From assembly GCA_036676355.1 (NCBI GenBank), contig JAKFDA010000102.1:1-18686 (forward strand): DNA of 18,686 bases, given 5' to 3'. The notes under the pieces were generated by a model. That model had not been told where the DNA came from. It did no database searches and saw only the letters and a list, made by a program, of their open reading frames with translations. This DNA comes from ZC4RG42 sp036676355. Its GTDB lineage: Bacteria > Pseudomonadota > Gammaproteobacteria > Burkholderiales > SG8-39. The position numbers and the translations under genes are program-made. Positions 7,130 through 12,928 of the stretch are shown here, one piece after another; the first letter of the stretch is position 1, and every line of letters starts with the position of its first letter.

Positions 7130-7900
7130 GTGGCAGAACAGAAGTGGCCCGACATGCTCTGGATCGTGCGACACGGTCAGAGCGCCGGCAACGTCGCCCG
7201 CGATGCCGCCGTAGCGGCCGACCGTCCGTTGATCGACATCGCCGAACGCGATATGGATGTGCCTTTGTCCGCGATGGGCAGGCAGCAGGCTTTGGCGCTC
7301 GGGCACTGGTTTGGCGACATGCCCGCCGAGCAGCAACCCACGATCGTGTTGTGTTCCCCCTACGTACGCGCGCGACAGACCGCGCAGTACGTGCTCGAGG
7401 CCGCTGGACTGTCGTCCGACGACCTCACCTTTCATATCGACGAACGGCTGCGGGAAAAAGAGTTCGGCCTCATCGACCGACTCACGCAGTCCGGTATCAA
7501 GCTCAAATACCCCGAGTTGCATGAACAGCGCGCCCACGTCGGCAAGTTCTATTTCCGACCGCCGGGCGGAGAAAGCTGGTGCGATGTCATTCTGCGCCTG
7601 CGCAGCGTACTTGGCACCATCACGCGGGGCTATCGCGGCGAGCGTGTGCTGATCATCGGGCATCAGGTCATCGTCACCTGCATGCGCTACCTGCTGGAAC
7701 GCATGGATGAAGCGCAGATTCTCGAAATCGATCGCAAGAGCGACGTGCCGAACTGCGGTGTGACCTCATACGAGTTCGATCCCGCCCTCGGTCGCAAAGG
7801 CAAGCTCGTTCCGCGCTTGGTCAATTTCGTCGCGCCGCTGCAGGAAGCCGGCGCCGCCGTGACGACCGAGCGCGACATTCCGGCAGCGCCGAAATCCTGA
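7130..7900 (+). CDS. Histidine phosphatase superfamily protein (phosphoglycerate mutase-like)
   Basis: A 256-residue branch-1 histidine phosphatase, predicted to hydrolyse or transfer phosphate through a phospho-histidine intermediate. The catalytic motif is WIVRHGQSAGN with R14-H15. SPYVRARQTA (76-85) supplies the second arginine. RLREKEFG (106-113) carries the catalytic Glu region, and LIIGHQV (174-180) the second histidine, H178. All core residues are present. The substrate is open: neither a true glycolytic mutase nor a cobalamin phosphatase (CobC) is indicated by context. The start is a GTG with a weak ribosome binding site; an internal ATG at 7154 would cut close to the RHG motif. Confidence 0.85.
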   Translation: MAEQKWPDMLWIVRHGQSAGNVARDAAVAADRPLIDIAERDMDVPLSAMGRQQALALGHWFGDMPAEQQPTIVLCSPYVRARQTAQYVLEAAGLSSDDLTFHIDERLREKEFGLIDRLTQSGIKLKYPELHEQRAHVGKFYFRPPGGESWCDVILRLRSVLGTITRGYRGERVLIIGHQVIVTCMRYLLERMDEAQILEIDRKSDVPNCGVTSYEFDPALGRKGKLVPRLVNFVAPLQEAGAAVTTERDIPAAPKS

Positions 7901-7903
7901 TTC

Positions 7904-7926
7904 CGTTCGTCCGAACCGGGCGAACG
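7904..7926. terminator. Weak hairpin after the phosphatase gene
   Basis: CGTTCG (7904-7909) and CGAACG (7921-7926) form a 6-bp stem with an 11-nt loop, starting 3 bp past the stop codon. There is no T-run. GTTCG/CGAAC words recur through 7904-7950, so the pairing may partly be chance. Confidence 0.25.
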
Positions 7927-7988
7927 AATGCAGCGTTCGTAGAAACGTTCGATCGCCACCGTTGCGCGCGACGCACAGCCGTGAACCA

Positions 7989-9257
7989 ATGAGCACTCCC
8001 GTACCTCATGTCGTCATTGTCGGCGGCGGCTTCGCCGGCTTGTGGGCCGCGCGCGAACTCGGTAGCGTGCCGGTGCGCATCACGGTCGTCGATCGGCGCA
8101 ATCATCATCTGTTCCAGCCGTTGCTCTATCAGGTCGCCACTGCGGGGCTTTCCGCCCCCGCCATCGCTACGCCGCTACGTCATGTATTTCGCAAACTCAC
8201 CAATGTCGGGGTGTTGCTTGCAGATGTGCGGCGCGTCGATGTCGCGACGCAATGTCTCTATCTCGATTCCGGCGAGCCGTTGCATTACGACTATCTGCTG
8301 CTCGCGACCGGTTCGACACACGCTTATTTCGGTCATGACGAATGGGCGCAAGTCGCGCCCGGCCTCAAGACATTGGAAGACGCGCTCGGCATCCGACGCC
8401 GACTGTTGCTCGCCTTCGAGCGCGCCGAAGCGGAATCCGACCCCGCGTCGCGCCGCGCTTGGCTCAGCTTCGTCATCGTCGGCGGCGGGCCGACCGGTGT
8501 CGAACTCGCTGGCACGCTGGCGGAGATCGCGCGCCATACGCTGCGTTACGATTTTCGCAATATCGATCCCGCTTCGGCCAAAGTGCGATTGGTCGAAGCC
8601 GGGCCGCGTGTATTGGGCGACTTTCCCGAAGTGCTGTCGCGCAGGGCGGAAGCGCAGTTGCACAAGCTCGGCGTCGAGGTGCTCACCGGCAGGCCGGTGC
8701 AAACGATCGATCGCGAGGGCGTCCAGGCAGGCGAGCAGCGTATCGCGGCGCGCACCGTGCTATGGGCTGCCGGCGTTGCCGCCTCACCGCTTGCACGCAC
8801 GCTCGGCGTGCCGCTGGACAAGGCGGGCCGCGTCATCGTCGACGCGGATCTGCGCGTGCCCGGACACCCCAACGTGTTCATTGCCGGCGATCTCGCCGCG
8901 CTGACGCAGGACGGCAAGCTCGTGCCCGGACTCGCTCCGGCCGCGAAACAGATGGGGATCTACGTCGCGCGCGCCATCAAGGCCGAACTCGCCGGTGGAC
9001 GCATCGCGCCGTTTCGCTACAGGCATGCCGGCTCGCTCGCCACGATCGGACGCATGGCCGCAGTCGCCGATTTCGGCCGCTTCAGACTTTCGGGGCTACC
9101 GGCGTGGTGGTTCTGGTTGCTGGTGCACATCTTTTTTCTGATCGGCTTTCGCAATCGCATGATGGTCTTAACCGACTGGGCATGGTCGTACTGGACCTAT
9201 CAGCGCTCGGCGCGAATCATTTTTGAGGTTCCCGACGACACGCGCCCGTTCGAATAA
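7989..9257 (+). CDS. ndh: Type II NADH:quinone oxidoreductase (NDH-2)
   Basis: A 422-residue peripheral membrane flavoprotein, predicted to pass electrons from NADH to quinone without pumping protons. The first Rossmann motif is VVIVGGGFAGLWAA (8-21, FAD). The second is FVIVGGGPTGVELAG (161-175, NADH). NVFIAGDLAA (295-304) completes FAD binding, and AAKQMGIYVARAI (318-330) lies in the quinone-site region. The hydrophobic C-terminal WWFWLLVHIFFLIGF (373-387) with flanking aromatic residues is the membrane anchor. The ATG at 7989 is preferred over a TTG at 7962, because family members begin just before the VVIVGGG strand. The gene stands alone, with a short gap to the GH13 gene downstream. Confidence 0.92.
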   Translation: MSTPVPHVVIVGGGFAGLWAARELGSVPVRITVVDRRNHHLFQPLLYQVATAGLSAPAIATPLRHVFRKLTNVGVLLADVRRVDVATQCLYLDSGEPLHYDYLLLATGSTHAYFGHDEWAQVAPGLKTLEDALGIRRRLLLAFERAEAESDPASRRAWLSFVIVGGGPTGVELAGTLAEIARHTLRYDFRNIDPASAKVRLVEAGPRVLGDFPEVLSRRAEAQLHKLGVEVLTGRPVQTIDREGVQAGEQRIAARTVLWAAGVAASPLARTLGVPLDKAGRVIVDADLRVPGHPNVFIAGDLAALTQDGKLVPGLAPAAKQMGIYVARAIKAELAGGRIAPFRYRHAGSLATIGRMAAVADFGRFRLSGLPAWWFWLLVHIFFLIGFRNRMMVLTDWAWSYWTYQRSARIIFEVPDDTRPFE

Positions 9258-9314
9258 CGCATCGCAGGCACCCTCACTGCATCCATCGCTGCGTTGTCCT
9301 CCGATGGAGTGAAC

Positions 9315-10952
9315 GTGATCACCGACCTCTGGTACAAAAATACCGTCATCTACAGCCTCGATCTCGAGACTTTCATGGACGGCAATGGGGATGGCGTAGG
9401 CGACTTCGACGGCCTCTCCATGCGGCTGGACTACCTCCAATCGCTCGGCATCGGCGCGGTGTGGCTCGCCCCTTTCCAGCCGACCCCGAATCGCGACAAC
9501 GGCTATGACGTCCGCGATTACTACGGCGTCGATCCGCGTCATGGATCGAGTGGCGATTTCGTCGAGTTCATGCACCAGGCGGAGAAGCGCGGCATCAAAG
9601 TCATCATCGATCTGGTCGTGAATCACACGTCGACCGATCACCCGTGGTTCCAGCATGCCCGGCGCGACCCGCATTCGCCCTACCGCGACTGGTACGTGTG
9701 GTCGAAGAAGCGGCCGGCGAATATGAAGTCCGGCATGGTGTTTCCCGGCGTGCAGGAAACCACCTGGACGCGCGACGAACTGGCCGGCGCGTACTACCAC
9801 CATCGCTTCTTCCATCACCAGGCCGATCTCAACATGGACAACCCCGCGGTGCGCGCGGAAGTCCATCGGATCATGGGCTACTGGCTGCAGCTCGGTGTCG
9901 CGGGGTTTCGCGTCGATGCGGTTCCCTTCGTGATCGAAACCATCCGACCGGACGACGCGCCCGGCCAGATGCATTTCGAATATCTCAATGACATGCGTCG
10001 CTTCCTGCAATGGCGGCGCGGCGACGCCATTCTGCTGGGCGAGGCGAACGTGTTGCCGCAGGACACACGTAAGTATCTGGACGATGGCGGAATGCACATG
10101 ATGTTCAACTTTTACGCCAATCAGCATTTGTTCTATGCGCTCGCGACAGGCGAAGCGCAGCCTCTCGCAGACGCCCTGCGCGCGACCGTGAACCGTTCGG
10201 ACACGACGCAGTGGGCGACCTTCCTGCGAAACCATGACGAACTCGACCTCGGGCGGCTGACAGACGAACAACGCGAAGCCGTGTTCGCGCAATTTGCTCC
10301 CGATGAAAACATGCAGCTTTACCATCGCGGCATTCGCCGACGCCTCGCGCCGATGCTCGGAGATCGCGCTCACCTCGAACTCGCCTACAGCTTGCTGTTC
10401 GCCCTCCCCGGCACGCCGGTGCTGCGCTACGGCGACGAGATCGGCATGGGCGACGATTTGTCGTTGCGCGAGCGCGACGCCGTCCGCACGCCCATGCAAT
10501 GGGCCAACGAACCACACGGCGGATTCACCACTGCCGACAAGAGCACGCACCCGGTGATCGAAGAAGGCGTCTGGGGTTATCCGCGCGTCAATGTGGAAAG
10601 CCAACGGCGCGATCGCGATTCGTTGCTCAACTGGACGGCCCGCATGATCCGCCTGCGCAAGGAGACGCCCGAAATCGGCTGGGGCGCCATCAGCGTCGTC
10701 AAAACGAGCGCGTCGCACATGCTGGCCTTACGCTACGACTGGCGCGGTAACACCATCATCACGTTGCATAACTTCGATCGCAAGCCGCAACAGGTGCGCA
10801 TTCGCGCTGACGCGGTGGGTGGCAAGCGGCTGGTCGACCTCATCGTGGAAGGGGAATTCCGCCCGGGAAGCGACGGCCACTACGAGTTGACGCTGGACGC
10901 CCATGGCTACTTATGGTGCCGCGTCGGCGATATGAATTACGCTGCGGATTGA
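9315..10952 (+). CDS. GH13 alpha-glucan enzyme, trehalose synthase-like
   Basis: A 545-residue GH13 (alpha-amylase clan) protein. LWYKNTVIYSLDLETFMDG (5-23) and GDFDGLSMRLDYLQSLGI resemble the start of trehalose synthase (TreS). The conserved regions are DLVVNHTS (99-106), GFRVDAVP with nucleophile D201, LLGEANV with acid/base E243, and LRNHDEL with D308, so the catalytic triad is complete. HHRFFHHQADLNMDNPAVR (162-180) also follows the TreS pattern. Likely roles are interconversion of maltose and trehalose or hydrolysis of alpha-glucosides. No maltokinase domain and no trehalose-pathway neighbour is present, so the exact activity is uncertain. A GTG start at 9315 is chosen because GGAG lies 5 nt upstream; a TTG at 9294 is the longer alternative. 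Confidence 0.85.
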   Translation: MITDLWYKNTVIYSLDLETFMDGNGDGVGDFDGLSMRLDYLQSLGIGAVWLAPFQPTPNRDNGYDVRDYYGVDPRHGSSGDFVEFMHQAEKRGIKVIIDLVVNHTSTDHPWFQHARRDPHSPYRDWYVWSKKRPANMKSGMVFPGVQETTWTRDELAGAYYHHRFFHHQADLNMDNPAVRAEVHRIMGYWLQLGVAGFRVDAVPFVIETIRPDDAPGQMHFEYLNDMRRFLQWRRGDAILLGEANVLPQDTRKYLDDGGMHMMFNFYANQHLFYALATGEAQPLADALRATVNRSDTTQWATFLRNHDELDLGRLTDEQREAVFAQFAPDENMQLYHRGIRRRLAPMLGDRAHLELAYSLLFALPGTPVLRYGDEIGMGDDLSLRERDAVRTPMQWANEPHGGFTTADKSTHPVIEEGVWGYPRVNVESQRRDRDSLLNWTARMIRLRKETPEIGWGAISVVKTSASHMLALRYDWRGNTIITLHNFDRKPQQVRIRADAVGGKRLVDLIVEGEFRPGSDGHYELTLDAHGYLWCRVGDMNYAAD

Positions 10953-10985
10953 AGTGGCCGTCCGCCCCGGTAACGGTGCGATGGG

Positions 10986-10991
10986 TACAAT
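10986..10991 (+). promoter_or_regulatory. Candidate -10 element for the sirB2/arfB pair
   Basis: TACAAT at 10986-10991 in the 94-bp gap before the SirB2-like gene, about 55 nt from its start codon. No convincing -35 hexamer is visible 16-18 bp upstream, so this is tentative. Confidence 0.3.
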
Positions 10992-11046
10992 GCGGGCCGA
11001 CCGGTAACACCCGGTATTTCTCACATAACAATGAAGAAGGATCGGC

Positions 11047-11433
11047 ATGAGTTACATGGCCATCAAGCATCTGCATCTCGTCGCCGTCGGCGTCGCTCTG
11101 TTTCTCCTGTTGCTGCGCGGTTTCTGGATGACGACCGATTCGGTGATGCTGAAGCGGAAATGGATGCGCATCGTTACGCACATCAACTACGCCGTACTGC
11201 TGGTCGCGGGGCTGTGGTTATCGTTCACGCTGGGCCTGAAGCCCGGCGCCAACCCATGGCTCGTCGTCAAGATCATCGGCTTCATTGTGCTGGTACTGCT
11301 CGGTGCGAGCCTCATTCCGCGCATGCCGACGATCACCTCGAAATTCGCGCTATGGGGTGTCGCGATCCTTCTGTTCATCTACATCGTTGCGGTGGCGCTG
11401 ACCAAAAACGTGGCGCCGTGGATGGCGGCCTGA
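11047..11433 (+). CDS. SirB2 family membrane protein
   Basis: A 128-residue integral membrane protein with four predicted helices. The order IKHLHLVAVGVALFLLLLRG then FWMTTDSVMLKRKWMRIVTHINYAVLLVAG, WLVVKIIGF and YIVAVALTKN matches the SirB2 family. The family is named after a Salmonella locus but is widespread in proteobacteria, and its molecular function is not established. The ATG is supported by AGAAGGA about 7 nt upstream. The arfB start follows 10 bp after the stop codon, so the two genes are probably cotranscribed. Confidence 0.85.
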   Translation: MSYMAIKHLHLVAVGVALFLLLLRGFWMTTDSVMLKRKWMRIVTHINYAVLLVAGLWLSFTLGLKPGANPWLVVKIIGFIVLVLLGASLIPRMPTITSKFALWGVAILLFIYIVAVALTKNVAPWMAA

Positions 11434-11443
11434 TCGCGAGCGA

Positions 11444-11848
11444 ATGAGCCCGGCTTACACGATTCCGGACGAGGAAATCGAGTTCGTCGCCATCCGCGCG
11501 CAGGGCTCGGGCGGGCAGAACGTCAACAAGGTTTCGAATGCGGTGCATCTGCGCTTCGACATCCGGGCTTCCTCGCTGCCGGACGAAATCAAGGCACGGT
11601 TGCTGGACCTGCGCGATCAGCGCATCAGCAGCGACGGCATCGTGGTCATCAAGGCGCAGCAGTTTCGCAGCCTGGAAAAAAATCGCGATGACGCCCGCAC
11701 GCGCCTGCACGAACTGGTTGCCAAAGCCTCCGTGCGACCCAAACCGCGGCGAGCGACCAAGCCGACGCGCAGTTCGCAAGTCCGGCGCGTCGAAAGCAAG
11801 GTCAAGCGCGGCCGCGTAAAGGCATTACGCGGGCGGGTCATCGAGTAA
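11444..11848 (+). CDS. arfB: Alternative ribosome-rescue factor ArfB (peptidyl-tRNA hydrolase)
   Basis: A 134-residue protein that releases stalled peptides from ribosomes lacking a stop codon in the A site. The GGQ catalytic loop is IRAQGSGGQNVNKVSNAVHL (17-36, G23-G24-Q25), as in release factors. A linker leads into a strongly basic C-terminal tail rich in Arg and Lys (about 105-130), which in ArfB/YaeJ inserts into the empty mRNA channel. The length is close to the 140 residues of E. coli YaeJ, with no stop-codon recognition domain, which excludes RF1 and RF2. The gene follows the sirB2-like gene and overlaps the convergent HExxH gene by 24 bp. Confidence 0.93.
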   Translation: MSPAYTIPDEEIEFVAIRAQGSGGQNVNKVSNAVHLRFDIRASSLPDEIKARLLDLRDQRISSDGIVVIKAQQFRSLEKNRDDARTRLHELVAKASVRPKPRRATKPTRSSQVRRVESKVKRGRVKALRGRVIE

Positions 11849-12283
11849 GCGCATCGCATTCTCCTCGCTTCGACACAGTGACTGCGCCGCCGCTTCTCTC
11901 GCCTGCCGTTCGAAGTGGTTGTCCCAATATGGTCGGCGGCCCCGCAGGAATTCAAACGCGCTGCTACCCAGGTAAAGCGGGAAGAACAACACGCCCCAGC
12001 GCTCGTATTGCCGCACGTGTGCACGCTCGTGTGCGCGACATCCGTCGAGCATTTGCGCATTGCGCGCGACAATCACGTGGCCGAGGGTGATGGCGACAAA
12101 AGGCCATCGCGGCGACCGGGTGAACGGGCGACGCGTGCCGATCACTTCGACAACGCCGTCCACCACCGCGATATCCGCGCGCAGAAAGCGAGCCAACAAT
12201 GCGAGCAGCAATCCGACCAGCGTCGCAGGCGACGCCCAGGCATAGCGGATAGTTCTGTGCCACGCTGATCGATGCGGCGACAT
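11825..12283 (-). CDS. Membrane-anchored HExxH protein, putative metallopeptidase of unknown role
   Basis: A 152-residue protein with an N-terminal hydrophobic helix (about 15-34, SPATLVGLLLALLARFL). Residues 81-96 hold GCRAHERAHVRQYERW, whose H85-E86-x-x-H89 is a gluzincin-type zinc motif. A second hydrophobic stretch lies at 97-112 (GVLFFPLYLGSSAFEF). The downstream block PYWDNHFERQAREA (118-131) offers Glu residues that could be the third metal ligand. Proteins of this architecture are annotated as hypothetical in many Betaproteobacteria as far as I know; activity is unproven. The ATG at 12283 is fixed by GGAG about 7 nt upstream. Longer starts to 12451 lack such a signal. The 3' end overlaps arfB tail to tail. 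Confidence 0.7.
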   Translation of the reverse strand: MSPHRSAWHRTIRYAWASPATLVGLLLALLARFLRADIAVVDGVVEVIGTRRPFTRSPRWPFVAITLGHVIVARNAQMLDGCRAHERAHVRQYERWGVLFFPLYLGSSAFEFLRGRRPYWDNHFERQAREAAAQSLCRSEENAMRLLDDPPA

Positions 12284-12481
12284 TGGCAACTCCGTGCAGT
12301 CGTGCAATCGGTAGTCTGCACCGTGCGCAGGCCGAAAATCGATCATATGGAGCGAACGATGATTATGTGCGTCGCCTGGAGTGCGAAAACCGGATGATAC
12401 GTGGGCTGAAGAACGCGCCCGAGACGTGGTTCCTCGGTGCAAAACCGCCACTCTTCATGACCAGGACGCAATCGCATCGAT
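12284..12481. other. Intergenic region upstream of the FNR-like box
   Basis: About 200 bp between the HExxH gene start and the FNR-like site. No convincing gene is seen: a TTG-initiated frame over 12283-12519 has no ribosome binding site or recognisable similarity. The HExxH gene must have its promoter here, but I cannot identify one. GTGCAG and CTGCAC form a 6-bp dyad near 12295-12330. Confidence 0.35.
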
Positions 12482-12495
12482 TTGAGCTATATCAA
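12482..12495 (+). promoter_or_regulatory. FNR/ANR-like binding site
   Basis: TTGAG-CTAT-ATCAA matches the FNR/ANR consensus TTGAT-N4-ATCAA at nine of ten specified positions. It is the only such site I found in the gap before the cbb3-type oxidase operon. FNR-type control is well established for cco operons. Its centre lies about 41 bp upstream of the start site implied by the TAGGAT element at 12517, the classical class II activator position. Confidence 0.65.
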
Positions 12496-12516
12496 ATCCC
12501 GGCTGAATTACCGGAA

Positions 12517-12522
12517 TAGGAT
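12517..12522 (+). promoter_or_regulatory. Candidate -10 element of an FNR-dependent promoter
   Basis: TAGGAT at 12517-12522 would start transcription near 12529. That centres the FNR-like box at about -41, where activators replace the -35 contact. If used, the transcript has a leader of about 390 nt before ccoN. Confidence 0.45.
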
Positions 12523-12920
12523 TGTCGCCAACCGTCGGGATTCAACGACCACGCGAAGCTGCATTCAGATTTAAAAATATGCAGCCGATGCAGTCACAGC
12601 CGAAGAATATTCCGGGCGGTTGACCAGCATTCCTTCCAAGTCAATGCCGATCTCTCGTGCGCTAACACGCGCGACCGATACAGTTGCGGCCGGCGAATCG
12701 CCGGCTGACCGACAGTGTCTTTCAAGTCAATGCCGATCCATCGCGCGATGAGCAGTCATCGCGCAGAGCGCCGTTACAGGCGAATGTAGGCGAGCGCGCA
12801 GCGGCGCGCCCGCTATGTTGGGTTCAAAAGGTAGGACGATGATCACTGAACAAACGATTCGCGCGCGGCTCCTTCGTGCGGGCCGAGGCGGTAGCGTTAC
12901 CGCCGCGGGAGAGAGCGGTA
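12523..12920 (+). other. Structured leader region upstream of ccoN
   Basis: About 400 bp with no recognisable protein family. It contains several dyads. GCTGCAT (12558-12564) pairs with ATGCAGC (12579-12585) around an A/T-rich loop. GCCGGCGA (12689-12696) pairs with TCGCCGGC (12698-12705). GCGCGC (12794-12799) pairs with GCGCGC (12804-12809). It also carries a diverged direct repeat of about 40 bp and ends in a short ORF that overlaps the ccoN start. It does not match a riboswitch class that I know. Confidence 0.45.
12637..12739 (+). repeat. Direct repeat pair in the ccoN leader
   Basis: CAAGTCAATGCCGATC occurs identically at 12637-12652 and 12724-12739, an 87-bp period. Similarity extends to both sides (CGGTTGACC / CGGCTGACC upstream, TCTCG / CATCG downstream), so the duplicated unit is about 40 bp and diverged. 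Two copies only. Confidence 0.7.
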
Positions 12921-12928
12921 ATGGATAG
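12839..12928 (+). CDS. Possible leader peptide overlapping ccoN start
   Basis: A 29-codon ORF beginning MITEQTIRARLLRAGRGG, preceded by AAAGGTAGG 3 nt before its ATG. Its stop TAG (12926-12928) overlaps the ccoN start codon region (ATG 12921) in a different frame, an arrangement typical of translational coupling. The peptide is basic and has no known family. It could be chance, because ccoN has a passable GGGAGAG site of its own. Confidence 0.35.
   Translation: MITEQTIRARLLRAGRGGSVTAAGESGNG

Noticed and set aside
9168..10718. A 516-codon open frame on the minus strand
   Set aside because: It lies antisense to the GH13 gene and the end of the NDH-2 gene, both with complete family motifs. Long antisense frames are expected in GC-rich coding DNA, and the translation shows no recognisable domain.
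12637..12739. Start of a CRISPR array
   Set aside because: Only two copies of a 16-bp repeat at an 87-bp period, with similarity running beyond the repeat. No third copy and no cas gene.
12644..12751. A 35-codon ORF starting inside the first direct repeat
   Set aside because: No ribosome binding site, and the second copy of the repeat gives a different, shorter peptide, so coding use is unlikely.
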